64,000 nucleotides of DNA. Origin: Gymnothorax reevesii (taxonomy: Eukaryota; Chordata; Actinopteri; Anguilliformes; Muraenidae). The stretch covers positions 21,832,367-21,896,366 of the forward strand of contig CM056580.1 in assembly GCA_029721435.1 (NCBI GenBank). The letters run 5' to 3'. The translations under genes and the position numbers were made by a program. The stretch's first letter is position 1. Each line of letters opens with the position of its first letter. Below are positions 1 to 11,859 of the stretch, piece after piece. The notes beneath the pieces were generated by a model. The model was not told where the DNA came from. It did not search any database and saw nothing but the letters and a program-made list of their open reading frames with translations.

Positions 1-246
1 CAGTGCCGCCTCCAGCTGTTTCCCAATTTTAAGTGCGTCGGCCAGCGTCATGGAGTCCGGTTCAAGCAGCAGGCGTTCCCTTAGCTTGCTATGAGAAGTC
101 TTTTCTATCAGTTGGTCAACAATGAGGCTCTCCTCTAATGTCCTAAAATCACAGTGCTTCGCGAGCTCCCGCAACGCGGATATGAAATGTGACACGGACT
201 CGCCCGTCCTCTGAGCTCGTTGACGAAATTCAAACCGGAACATACG
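1..246 (-). pseudogene. Ty3/gypsy-type Gag fragment, partial
   Basis: Read on the minus strand, 82 codons stay open from base 246 and run off the left edge. The peptide has the look of the retrotransposon Gag core: FRFEFRQRAQRTGESV, then ALRELAKHCDF, then LRERLLLEPDSMTLADAL. This arginine-rich stretch followed by the helical block around LREL and the LLLEP motif is what I know from gypsy Gag proteins in fish; Gag packages the element RNA into particles. An in-frame TGA lies at 247-249 and nothing Gag-like precedes it, so the 5' part is lost or diverged. It is 63 kb from the Pol frame at the right end, with unrelated DNA between, so the two are separate insertions. Whether the frame stays open to the left cannot be seen. 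Confidence 0.75.
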
Positions 247-1400
247 TCATACGACTGTCCAATGAATTATACTGCCCACTGTATATAAAAACAGTACACT
301 GAGTGGTTGGAATACCACTGGATTGTGTAGTTGTCTCTTTCTCTGCTTCTCCCAATACAGCATATTTTCCAAGCAAATGGATAAGCTACACCGCATATCC
401 AAATTTTTAGATTAAACTGATGTTCCTCAAGCATTTTCCGCTTGCAGCTAGACAAGCCTGCGACAAAATCCATTAAACCATCAGCAGAGAGATATTATAT
501 TTACTTGGGCTGTTCTGGTTATTCCTGGTAAATGAGTAATGAATGCACAACTGACAAGACTGCAGCACATAGCAGTGTGAGCATTTACCACAGCCAGTAT
601 TTTACAAGCCAGCCATGCTTTCCACAGCTTCCCATAAATGCTCACTGTCTCAATGTCAGAATTTGTAAAACAGCTTGGCTGCCCGATCTAAATTTCCGAA
701 AAATTATTACATCTTCAAGCGCCGTAAATTGTGGAGATTTTTGATGAGACCAAACTTATGCCAGAACTCTGAGAGGTGTTTTGGCAGAGTTTGGAGGTGA
801 TAGGAGCAACAGTCTGCTCTCAGACCTGGACAGACAGCATTTCAGACAGATAAGCTAACCGAATTATGTCCGTGTTTTAGAGGAGATGAACGAGCACTGA
901 AGCACAGTTAAGTAGTTCTCTGCAGTTACGTATGGAAATGATACTTGAGAACTTTGTAACATTTCAGAGCCTCTACTGAAACGTAAACTTACAGAAAAGA
1001 ATACTAAAAACCCTGCTAAAGTGTTTTTATTATAATTTTTTTCCCTTTTTTCTCATCAATTCAAGTCTTCAATTGAGTACACTTGTGTGCAGTGATGATT
1101 ATGAATGGCCACTTTCATCTCAAAGGAATCCCTATGTACTACTTCTGTGATTTTTTGTTGAATATGTATTGATAAATGCTATTGTCGGCAATGAGGACAA
1201 AAAAAAAATCCCACAAGTATATTGAGGTAAAAATTTGGGTAATAAACAAAAATACAGAAAACATTAATTTTTAATAATAATTGAAAGCTGTCGCAAATTT
1301 TATTTTTTGACACTTGCATGGCCTGCATGCATGTTTAAAGGCTCAATGCATGATTATTGATGCTAAAAAATTTGTTTAAACAGGTTTGAGGCAACATAGT
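247..1400. other. No gene seen
   Basis: AT-rich sequence with only short chance frames. I see no repeat family, splice-bounded exon or conserved motif here. Confidence 0.5.
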
Positions 1401-1479
1401 TCTGCAAAATTATCTCTAATGGTCAGTTGTTCCAGAATATAAGTTGACATGAACTTGTCACAGTGTTAAACATGAAGGC

Positions 1480-2205
1480 ACAACAGGAGGAGATCTCTGA
1501 GATTATTTTAGCCGCAGTGTAGCTTTACATGGTAATGAAGATGTTAATGCTGTCATGACACTATGAGAAACACCATCAAGTGTTTCAAAGTGACCAGTTT
1601 AGGGAAAACTCATGGCAATAGAGGTAAACAACGGAAGTTAAGAGCCTCTGATGCTCATTATCTGTGCATAATAATAATCGGTTGTTGACATCACAACAAT
1701 TCCAGATCTTGGAATCCAGATTTCAAGACATCTGTGTGAACATGATGTGATTGGTTGTATTTCATCCAAAGAACACTTGAGTTTGCCAAGAAATTCAAGG
1801 ATTGGACACCAATGGATTGGGAACAAGTCTTTTGGACCGATGAATGAAAACTTGTTTCAATGTTTCACCCAAATGCAAAACTTATGCATGCTGTATATAG
1901 AGTTGGAGAACGATTCAAAAATGACAAACCCCCTCAGTAAAACATGGAGGTGGTAGTATTATGGTTTGGGTTTCAGTCTGCTCGAAAGGAGTCGGTAACC
2001 TTATAAAAACTGGCAGAATCATGGACCAGAGAAAGTATCACAGCATCCTTGTAAGGCAGGCATCGCCATCTGAAAAGAGACTGATTGCTTGGGATTTTAT
2101 TTAGAACAAGATAATGACTCTAAACACATTTCTAAAAATCTTAAACAGTGATTTCAGGAAACAAAGCTGATTGTTGAAGCAAATTTGTGGGCAGATGCAG
2201 AGTAA
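1480..2205 (+). pseudogene. Tc1-like transposase relic (DDE type)
   Basis: Several frames can be strung together into a decayed Tc1-type transposase. Around 1768-1850 one frame reads EFAKKFKDWTPMDWEQVFWTDE, with the first catalytic Asp in WTDE followed at once by a stop. Near 1940-2075 another frame gives GGGSIMVW, then KGVGNLIKTGRIMDQRKYHS, the usual central block. After another frameshift comes EQDNDSKH with the second Asp. The region that should hold the final Glu (PIEN-like) is not recognisable. There are at least three stops and two frameshifts, so it is inactive. No terminal inverted repeats were found around it. It belongs to a different Tc1 family from the copies at 19.0 and 43.3 kb, judging by the different wording of the conserved blocks. 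Confidence 0.75.
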
Positions 2206-2734
2206 ATTAAGAGAAAAATATCATTTCAATCTGAAATGGAAATAAATGTATATTCTCTACTAGGAAGGAAAAATTGAATGAAGCTTTGTATGGCAGAGAC
2301 AATCACCTTTTATTTCCACATTCAATTCAACTCAGTGTTTGCAGACTCACTGTATATGGTGAGAAAAGCACAATATACACTGTGAATCATACATAACACA
2401 TCAATTTTGTGTTTTGTATGGATCCAAGTTTTGTTGCGTCATTAAAAGTTTACATGCATGCAGCATGCCATTTATCTAGTCTGTTCTTCGGTAGCTTTTA
2501 CTCATCTCCATGCCCCAGCCCCCCACCTTTAGTGGGGAAAAAAAAAAACTACTGAAAACCAGAAAACTTTCAAGTCAGGATATGCAAAACAAACAAACAA
2601 AAACGCAGTAAAATTCCACAACTTATACTAAGGAGGAAAGCAATTTACCAAAATCTTTGTACTTCGGCGCTTGATACTTTGGGGAAATTAAAACATGATC
2701 ACTACATGGCAAGCTTAAAACTGTAGTGTGCTTT

Positions 2735-2894
2735 ACATGAAAAAGATATTTAAGATATTGTTGACTTCACCCTTACAGATTTTAGCCGCCGCGTTCTGGC
2801 AGTTAAAAAGGTTAACATGAAAAAGATATTTAAGATATTGTTGACTTCACCCTTACAGATTTTAGCCGCCGCGTTCTGGCAGTTAAAAAGGTTA
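2735..2894. repeat. Exact tandem duplication, 2 x 80 bp
   Basis: Bases 2735-2814 and 2815-2894 are identical by eye. The duplicated unit begins ACATGAAAAAGATATTTAAG and ends GGTTAAC. It lies at the 5' edge of a LINE fragment, and the last ~30 bases of the unit appear to encode the residues just before the conserved RMLGY motif, so part of the LINE has been duplicated with adjoining sequence. The perfect identity suggests a recent slippage or assembly event. Confidence 0.9.
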
Positions 2895-3445
2895 ACAGGA
2901 TGCTGGGATATATGGCCAAAAGTATTGATCATAAATCTAAGAAAGTTATATTTCTCTGTGTAATACAATTGTCAGACCACGCTTAGAGTATTGTGTTTAG
3001 TTCTGAGGACCATACTTCAAGAAAGACATATAGGCTTAAGAAAAGGTTCAATAAAGAGCCACAAAGTTAATTCCTGGTATAATAGCCATGAGGAGAGACT
3101 GAAAAATATTAATCTCTTCAGTCTTAATAAAAGGAGACGTAGGGGCAATCTGATTGAGGTCTTTAAATATGTTAAAGGGATTAACAAAGTTAACTATGCA
3201 GGATTAAATGGAAGTTTGCCAAGGGTAAGTTTAGCACTATTTTTTTCACACAGAGAGTGATCGCATTGTGGAGTGACTTGTCTAGCCATATCATTAAGGC
3301 AGAAACCAGGCTTGATGTAGAGCTGGATATCACTTAGTCCTTGAGTATCTGAAGTGCGAGAATCACCTTAGTGATAGGAAAATTGCGAGCCTAGTTGGGC
3401 TGGCCTAGTTGGCCTGTTTTCGCCAATTCTCATGTCATTTTATGT
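2860..3445 (+). pseudogene. LINE reverse transcriptase C-terminus plus 3' end
   Basis: Three frames together carry the C-terminal tail of a non-LTR retrotransposon polymerase. From about 2884 one frame reads VNRMLGYMAKSIDHKSKKVI. Another gives IVRPRLEYCV followed by a stop and GPYFKKDI. From about 3088 comes EERLKNINLFSLNKRRRRGN, then LIEVFKYVKGINKVNY, and after one more shift TQRVIALWSDLSSHIIKAET up to a stop near 3338. This order is typical of CR1/L2-group LINEs in fish. The untranslated end, with a GGGCTGGCCTAGTTGGCCTG stretch, runs to about 3445. The copy is 5'-truncated, the normal outcome of incomplete reverse transcription, and is dead: at least four stops and two frameshifts. Confidence 0.8.
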
Positions 3446-6400
3446 GGTGTAAATATCATATCATAATCTTGTGGAGTGAATAAATAATTCCATCAATAAC
3501 AAAGTGGCTATGAATCTAAGCGAGGTCTGGCGATCAGAGAAGAATATCAGACTACGGGTAGACTCGCTGGATACAGTGTCCAAGGGTTTTTTTTTGTGCT
3601 GTTTTTTTACTCTATTTTTAGCCATGTGCTCTTCATTTTCAAAGTAAGACAGATGTTGGATTTTGATTATACATATCATCACAATGTATAATTTCAATCA
3701 AAAGGAAAATATGGGGTTTCAGGATGTGCTTACTTTACAAGTGCTAAATTGATACAAGAGGCGGGGATGATGTAACCAATGAAGAAGCTAATGGTGGAGT
3801 TTATGCTTAGGTCTTATTTGGTATGAAAATGTTCCTTATCAGTTTAAGGGGTAAGATGAAAAGCAGGATCAGAATGAGCTTAACTCAACACTGCAATGCC
3901 TATGTAATCACTTCAAGCATTGAGGCTCAGGAATATAGACGAATAGCACACACACACAAAAAAAAAAAAATATATATATCAAAAGACCTACAGTTCAAAG
4001 GGTTAAAACGCTGGGGAGGTAGGTGTCCCGTTCAAAGCAGCAGAAATTCTCTACATTTTTCTCTCTCCTCCTTTTTGAATCACAAATTTCCCATATTTAC
4101 ATATAAAGTGCAAGCTTTTAATGAAATGATGACCTTTCCCACTTGATTGTCAATGGGGCCCTCCTTGGAAGAATTTTCCTTTGCCAACCTTAATTTATCA
4201 TTTCCCCAGAAAAGAGACAAAGGGTCCAGGGCTCAAACTTGAGGAGACTGTGGGTGAGCTGGATTATCTGAAAGTCTGGCTTGTTGTTGATTCCCACATA
4301 AAAATGTTGCAATTCTGGAAAGAGAAGAGATGAAGAAGTGCCCCTGCTGTAATGAGATTTCTTTCATCAGCATATGCATAGGCATAATAGCCAGAGAAGA
4401 TTAAAATAAGCTCAGCGCATCTGAATCATGTTTATGCTGTACCTGCAGGGTTACATTGGTGCAGATATGCATTATGCCAAATGTACTGTGGAGAGGAAAT
4501 GAGCGCTCAGATTGAGAGAGGCAGGGGAGGTACATTCATTCAATTAAAAAAATATTTTGCGCTAACTTTCAATTTGTTTTGTTCCATTCACTCTCACAAT
4601 GACTAAGTTCTATTAATACCTTCAGCGTTTGTTTCTTTTAATGCAGGGTTGATATAGTTAGGCTTTCAAAAAAGGTGGAACAGTGTATGCTCAAGGGATA
4701 AAGGTAATTAACTGGTTGGACATGGGAGAACAGAGTATTCAATTATATTTCTTTTCTCTATTCTTTTTAGCTTCTAACAGGAGTCCTCTATTTCTCTCTC
4801 TTGGGCTACCTTGAAAAAGGAAGTGTACACAGGATTTGAAATTAATGTCTTCTTACAAAAAGTCAGACGTCTAGTTGATGTACGTTTTCTAATCTTCTTC
4901 CATGGGGGTAAAAAAAAAAAATTGTGCTTTAGAAAAGAAGTCTTTTGGAGATTATTACTTTGTTATTAACTATTTGATCGAGCACATAAGGTCAAAGGGA
5001 GTGCATTTTGTGAACACTGATATAGACCACCAGTGGTGTGGTTTATACACCACTGGTGTGGTGAAACCCCCCCCCAGCTGAATAGGCAGTGTCGTTCATC
5101 ATAACTCCAATTGTCATAACTCAATCATAATACTGCTAAACAGCCATTGAAGTATATAAATATATATTACTTGTCAGACCTCTCCCTGAAGGCCTTTTTG
5201 GGTGTTAAATGCACCCACACCACACTTGCTTAAACAAAGCCGTCACAAAATAAAAACTCATTATCGGTCAAGGTACACTTAATCAGGTCAATCAGATGAA
5301 TACTACTACTTAAATAAAATGTGGGCTATGGCATTAAACAACAATAAATAATAAATGAAACATTAAATGTCATGAAGTCAAACTGTAGTACAGCACGAAA
5401 TATGAACAACTCAAGCAGCCGGCTTTCAGCATAACAACCAGTGCTACAACGCTTTTCAAAGTTAACATATTTTTACTCAAGGAAAATTATTAAAAGAGAT
5501 CAGGACCAGTCATCAGTTTAAATGGCATTTTCATCCCTCCCCTGTGCAGCTCTGAAGCAACCACTAATTCACAGAACCACAAATTCTGCTCTCTACCAGA
5601 AAATCCTGAAGGAAACCATCTGGTCATTCTTCTATCATCTGAAACTTGGGTGTTAAAAATCTCTGCATCTCTGCAGTTCGATCAATGAGGTAAATTATCT
5701 GCTCAATGCAGTCCTCATATAAGAGTATGTGATGGCTGCATATTGTCCTTAAAACAACTGACCCCAGAGGCCTTGTATAAACTATTAACAATGCACTCTC
5801 CCGCACTGCATCATTCTCAAATCAGTATTGATTGCCAAAACTTCATTATGGAATGTCTTGAATTTAATTTTCAATTTCCGTGTTTATAGGCTCAAGATGA
5901 CAAAACCATTTTCAATGTGAAAAATGGATGCGTACTGCTGTCAGCCACAAATGTCCCTTTCTTCATTTTAAAAGACAGAATCTCTGCTTAAAGATTTAAT
6001 CACACCCAGTTCCATCCTTCATTCCTCAGTAATGACACCAAAATCACATAGCAGCTCTTACCGTCGCCTGGGCCTGCGCTGATGGGAAATGTCATATTGT
6101 GTGAGGTTCCCTTCAGTTTGTCCCCACTGCATTTGACAGCGTCGCTGGGGCCTTATCATCCACATCAACGTGCACTGCTGCCGGAGGAGCCATTGAAAGA
6201 AGTTCACTGCTAGCATTCAGACTGCCTCAATGTGGAAGCTATTTCTGAGATCACAGATGCGGTTGTGCTGAATGGTTTGGGATGTGTGGTCACCTCAAGA
6301 GAGTGGCCGTGTGGGCACCTTTCAGACATGGACAAGCATAATTCAGTAATGAGCCTTTAAAGCCTCTGGAAACTTGAAATTATTTATTAAACATGAATAT

Positions 6401-6929
6401 GAAATATCTAAGATGATAATAAATTAAGTATGGACCAAATTATTTGAATATATCTGTTTAAAAAAGTGTGTATATATTATAAAAAGGAGCTCAGAAACAG
6501 CTTCTCTGGCTACTCAGATCAATTCTTCAGGGCTGTTGAGATGTGGCTCATCAAGCTTGATTGATATCTACCAGTCTAGTCATGTCAATAAAATTATCCC
6601 TTGTCTCTCGGTTCTAAAGCACCATTTAACAATATGAAACTGGGGCAGCAAATCGTTGTGATTTTGGAGTCTCAAAGCTTGTTTGTGGTCGTTCTGTGCA
6701 ATGTAAATTTAGCATTATCAATTATCTACCTAAATAACAAATGCCTCCTGCCACAGGGGCACATTTACATTAGCAATACAAACAATCTGGGCAAAACACG
6801 CCAGAAAGCAGGTGGACAAATTGAATGCATTGTATTTTCAAATTAGCTAATGTCGGCAACTGAGCTTATATTTCAGGCCTCAGGGATGGACCAAAGTTAC
6901 TCTCCCATGTTGGGAGCAATTAGGGGCAC

Positions 6930-6932
<3 letters not shown>
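3446..6932. other. No gene seen; possible conserved non-coding stretch
   Basis: About 3.5 kb without a supported gene. The part from 4150 to 4600 lacks recognisable repeats and has mixed, homeobox-site-like AT motifs, so it could be old single-copy DNA, but that is only an impression. A small doubled palindrome (CCACCAGTGGTGTGG and CACCACTGGTGTGG) sits at 5028-5062. The rest shows short A-runs only. Confidence 0.35.

Positions 6933-6960
<28 letters not shown>
6933..6960. repeat. (TA)14 microsatellite, tail of a LINE
   Basis: Fourteen TA units directly abut the 3' end of the minus-strand LINE that follows. Some LINE clades end in a short simple repeat instead of poly(A), so this is most simply the element's own tail, later expanded by slippage. 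Confidence 0.85.
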
Positions 6961-6963
<3 letters not shown>

Positions 6964-7560
6964 TAGTCCTTCGTAGCCGAAGATGACTGTCTTTTGTTTG
7001 AGTTGAGGCCTATCTAAAGCGGGTTTTCATGTGAGCAGTCAGACCTGCTTGGGATCTGCAGTAACGGTAAATGCTTGGAGGAGCTGCCGAGAGTCGTTGG
7101 TCATGTGCTCGCTGATATTCTTGCCAGCGTTGCTCTTCTACGGCTGCTATGGCTGTCCTCAACAGTCCTCACCATTTGCCTATCTGGAGTGTCTCCCAGG
7201 TGTCATGCGGGATGCCAGTTCTCTTCATAAGCCGCTTTAAGAAATCTTTGAAATGCAATTTTTTTTCCTCCACGGCTCCTCTTTCTTTGGCTGATTTCCG
7301 AGTAGAATACAGCTTTTGGCAGTCTGCTGTTGGCCATCTGACATACATGCCCTGCCTAACGAAGCTATGACACAGTTATTAGGGCTTAAACACTGACTGT
7401 GTGTGCATAGAGCAGCACCTCAACGTCTGGGATACGGTCTCGTCACTTGATGTTGAGGATGAAGCGTAGGTGGCGAAGGTGGAGTCTTGTCATGGCCTGT
7501 ATATAAGTGCAACTTGTGTCACTTATGACTCAGAAGTGCTCAACAGTCAATGGAAACGTA
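6961..7560 (-). pseudogene. LINE reverse transcriptase C-terminus with zinc-finger-like tail
   Basis: On the minus strand the frame from about 7497 reads MTRLHLRHLRFILNIK, stop, RDRIPDVEVLLYA, stop, then AGHVCQMANSRLPKAVFYSE and QRKRSRGGK. A frameshift at the T-run 7260-7269 moves to the frame KDFLKRLMKRTGIPHDTWE, then LLRTAIAAVEEQRWQEYQRA and finally YCRSQAGLTAHMKT, the remains of the C2H2-like motif that closes the polymerase in one group of fish LINEs. The frame stops near 7016 and a ~50-base untranslated end leads into the TA tail. Reverse transcriptase copies the element RNA at the target site; this copy is 5'-truncated and carries at least four stops. Clade assignment (L2- or RTE-like) is from memory and uncertain. 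Confidence 0.8.
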
Positions 7561-7599
7561 ATTGCAGCAAATATAGTCGCTGCTGCTGTCTGTGACGGT

Positions 7600-7915
7600 T
7601 AAAACTGTTCAAATAAGATGACACCACAGAATCTAAGAATCGGTCAGAGTTACAACAAGTCGATATGGTCAACAACATCCCCCACCAATCGTGTGCTTCT
7701 TATTTTCAAAATCCATCAAGGCCTTTATGGTCTGAAGCTACACACCAAATTTGGTTGTCATAGCTGTAATAGTTTCTGAGAAAAGTTGTCCCCTTTCTCT
7801 CGGACGGACGGACAGACACACACATCCACGCACACACGCATGGACAGACGGCCGGAGGTCAAGCCTATATTCCCCTCCCACTTCATGTTGGTGGGGGATA
7901 ATAACCATGTAACTG
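7600..7915. repeat. Interspersed repeat with GGAC/GACA microsatellite
   Basis: The text caccaaatttggttgtcat and tagtttctgagaaaagttgt, followed by cggacggacggacagacac, is of the same style as the tandem units at 39-41 kb (caccaagtttgaagtcgatc). I take it as a member of a widespread non-coding repeat class but cannot name it. Confidence 0.45.
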
Positions 7916-10900
7916 CATGGAGGCGAGATAAGATAGTGCTTTCTAACTATGAAAGTTAAAAAATAAAAAACTCTGGTTCACAAACCTTCTGTTCAATATC
8001 TGCAGAACTAAGGCACTGTCCAAGGCCCAAGTTTTCACCCATGTTTAGTGATTCAGTCCGCAAATTCAGGTACAACAATTAGTTTTTTGCGTAGGCCACC
8101 AAGGGCAAATGTGTTACAACAGCTCCAGTAGGGAAAACCTGCTGCAGCTTCACAATGATTTAACAACATGAACAAAAAAAAAAAAAAAAAAACAATTCAT
8201 TAACTGGAAATGTGCGGCAAATACATAAACAAAGTCAAAAGCTAGCGAGCCATAAAAACAAATGTAACAGAAAGACACTGCATACCTAATCAACACAACG
8301 GCAGTGCTCCAGGCTTCCAGGGTAAGGGGATATACCATAAAACCAGCTTTACTTACAGCCAGGTTTCTTAATCGGTATATTCGTACTTTGCCCACATCAA
8401 TAATATGCCACTCATAATTATTATTCTTAATTATTTTCAACACTTCTCAATATTTTTTTTAAAATTGAGTTTCATTCACACATTGCATTTTAAATTCAAT
8501 AACATATTTGATTTACTTTTAGGCCTAATTTAATCAATCAAATCATACAGTCAATTACAAAATATGTAATTTAATCAGTCAAATCATTATTTCTTTTAAT
8601 AACATTTTTAGTAGTTAAATTTAATCAATTTCTTTGTGCATACCAACAAGATCCTCCCAGGTGCATATCGTCGCCATTATAACAACCACAATAACTGAAT
8701 TATCAGTTATCCCATATTTAAGGGTATCCGAACTCAAACAAAACAAAGAAGATGTAAGGTTCTATGTGATCCAACAACACAGAAATGGAGGTCCAAGCAT
8801 AATGTTGGCTCACAGCCTTCGCGTTTATGTTCCTCTGACTGTCTCACCTTCAGACCAGTGAAAAGAGATACATGCAAGCAGGTGCCTCCAGATGGTGTTA
8901 TGTCCTTGAAGGTGGTCTCCGTGGCTTGTGGGCATAAACCTGCCTCAGTTTGCTACCCCTCTCCATCAAATTGTATGCCAACTTGAGCAAAGGTGACAAT
9001 AAATGTTATATTATTCTTTTAGTTTTCACAAACCAAGAACTTTTAAAAGAGCTAGGAATAACAGTAGCTCAAAAAAACTGCTGGACATGGGGCCAGCTGG
9101 TATCTGACTTAGCAGAACATGTCATTTTGTTTTGTGAAAAAGTCAGACAATGCTTGATGATTGGTTGGCCAACACTATGGTTGATCAGTTCATTACAATA
9201 TTGGCTATATTTACTTAACAAATAACTATAGAACATATCACTTTCATGAAACTTTCATTGGCTGAGAGAAAAAAAAAAAATCGCTCAGTGTTCCGTCATG
9301 CTTTTAATACTTAGCCAAACCGAATACCAAGTGTATCGTGGGTTGAATTCGTATTGCTCAGCACTGTAGCAAGAGAGGTAAGTGCCACATAACTACGTTC
9401 ACGTTATTTATCTAGCTTGTACGCAGTACTGTACTTTTTCAAAACCATCGTGTAACATTAGTTTCCAATGTCGCTAGCGAGCAAACGTAAACTAGCTACT
9501 GAGTTAACTTAATTTACAAACCGTTGCGAGCTCAGCCGCAAATTTCTGTGAGTCAGTGACTGGCTATGTTAGCATAGCGATGGAGTGAGCTCAATGCTTA
9601 CATACGATGGAGCTGATGGAAATTGCATTTGATTTCTATTAAATTACGCAATTCAGTTATGTGATAAACATAATCTTATACTCTTCGTCATGTCATCAGA
9701 AAGTTATGAAACTTGTTGAGTAAATTTTAGGTTTAACTCAACTCATCCCATAAATTTCATATGACACGCTCGCTCATGTAAGACCCTCTATTTATCTTAA
9801 TTTATCATTACTTGCATCAGAATATCTTGAATAATTAAGAAAGCTTAAATTACCTTAAGTATACAAGTGAAGGCAGCAGTGTGCATGACAGCAGGCTGAA
9901 TATGCATACTTATAATGATACTGCTAAATGATTCTTGTATAATTGAATGGTCTGCGGACCAATTATTTGCCAATGATTTATTATTGAATTTTTATTTATG
10001 TAGCTGATATCAACGTTGAGGAGCTGGCATAAATCATCTCCCAGTCAATTATAAATCAATCAATGCTAATTACAGTATTCTTAATTTCATGGTTATGAGC
10101 TGACGACTTTAATCTATGGGATGATATTGATTCAACATGCTTTTAACATTGATATCTCACCCTTGAAGACTTTGTATCAATGTGATGTCGCCTCCATACT
10201 CCAATTTTCCCTGCAAAAACACACACTTTCTCAGGTCTAAAATTCTAAGCTGTCCCACTTACCGCTCCCTGATGAAGCTTGGAGCACTTCCCTTGATTTG
10301 ACTGGATAAGCAGCGTTTTTCTTTTGCGTCTGTTTTCAGGACTTGCATACCTTTGACTTTGCATCATTCATGTATTTGCAGTGCGTTTCCAGTTCAAGTA
10401 GTTGAATTTCTGCAGTGCATCTCTGTTGTTGCATTTGTTTTGGATTTTTGTTTGTGCAGTTGAATTTGTCACATGTAGTACATCTCACCAACTAGAGATA
10501 TTTTGGGATGTTGTGTGTTTGCTCTTACCAGACGCCATAGTTTACCAATGTAACAACATCCAAACGTGTTTTCGATATAAATAGCAAGTACTTTCAACTA
10601 CAAATATTTGTTGATTTCTGTAACACATTTTTAAAACAATAAAAAAAGAGTGCACCAAAAGTACAATGTTGAAGAATTCTTTATTATATGTGCATTTTTT
10701 ACATTTATATACAGCAATAAATATTTTTTTATGCAATGAAAAATACTGTTGTGGGGAGCCGTTTATTAATAAAGCACAATTTATTTGAGAATCCCTATGT
10801 GTTAAAAAATAAAACGTAGGGTAAAGTTAAGTTGCTCAGTCACAAGGAGAAACAAAAAGTGATTTAATAATTACAACATAATTTATTTAGAGCAGGAGGC

Positions 10901-11190
10901 AGCCAGTTTTCTCCAAAACTCACATTGGTTGGATACAATTGGAGATTGCTGAGGTCAGCAATATCCTCAAAAATTCACTTTCAATTGGCTGCTGGGAAAA
11001 GACAAAACAGATAGCCTGGATTGAGTTTACAGATTTTTCATTGAAATGCTTCAGCCTCACCTGACCTGAAATTACTGACAAAGAAATCACAGAAGAGTTC
11101 TTTAGGGGGCTTTAAAGTCAGAAATGTTTGAACTGCAAAGGCCAGGTGCTGTAAGTTTGTCACTTAAATATCAGATACACCAACAAATCA
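7916..11190. other. No gene seen
   Basis: Roughly 3.3 kb with A-runs (8166-8191, 9269-9279), a loose tandem of aatttaatcaatcaaatcat and a related copy at 8527-8592, and short chance frames. No transposase, RT or exon-like signal was found. Confidence 0.4.
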
Positions 11191-11199
11191 GTGATGAGG

Positions 11200-11545
11200 T
11201 TGCTGAAAATGTGATAAAAAAAACTGGATGACTGAATAATGAAATATATCTGATTATGAAAATGTCACCTGGTCTGATAAATCTCAATTTCAGTGGCAAA
11301 ATGGCACAGGCCTCTTGCGGTGATGTAATGGTGTAGGATAGGCTTTTTGTTGGCATCAATTAATCCATCCCTTATGGCCTGAGTCCCTGTTCTCTTGAAA
11401 ACTTCTCATTGGATAATACGCCATTACCAAAAGTATCTCTCATCTCATGCTGGTTTAACAAACATGACAGAAGCTTTAGTTTTCTCCTGGTCTATACAGT
11501 CTCCTAACCTAATTCAAAAGGAACAGCAGCTTATGCTCTCTACTC
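11200..11545 (+). pseudogene. Tc1-like transposase scrap (family 2)
   Basis: Nucleotide wording such as TCACCTGGTCTGATAAATCT (encoding the block around the first catalytic Asp), then TGTAATGGTGTAGGATAGGC, then CTCATGCTGGTTTAACAAAC and CATGACAGAAGC, follows in order the middle of a common fish Tc1 family. It appears to be the same family as the minus-strand element at 12,947-22,132. It is short, frameshifted and internally deleted, and no terminal repeats are seen. Decay is heavy, so the limits are approximate. Confidence 0.6.
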
Positions 11546-11859
11546 ACCATGGACACAAAATCTCAAGTATAGTTTCATGTTAGGATTTAATGGTTCTGTT
11601 TTCTTGTCCATGTCGTTTTCCCTGATTCCTTGTGTTTCGGTTTTCCAACTTTTCATTTCCATGTGCATTCGTAACATTTCCCTTTGCGCATATTTTTCCC
11701 CTAGTTGGTTAGTAGTTCGTCATTATTTTATTGGCGCTTCCTGGTGCTGTCTTATTTCTTGTCCTGCCCTTGCTAGGTTCTCCATGCCTCTCCATGCCTG
11801 TTTCATGTTAGTTTGTTTGCTCTCGTGTATTCCTGTGCCTTTAACAAACTATATTGCTA
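11546..11859. other. No clear feature
   Basis: A T- and C-rich stretch with tcctgtgcctttaac near the end. It has the look of promoter-like LTR sequence but I see no paired ends, TATA box or poly(A) signal that would settle it. Confidence 0.25.

Noticed and set aside
5028..5062. Hairpin RNA or operator-like palindrome
   Set aside because: Short, isolated, with no adjoining gene; could be chance in CCACxxGTGG-rich DNA.
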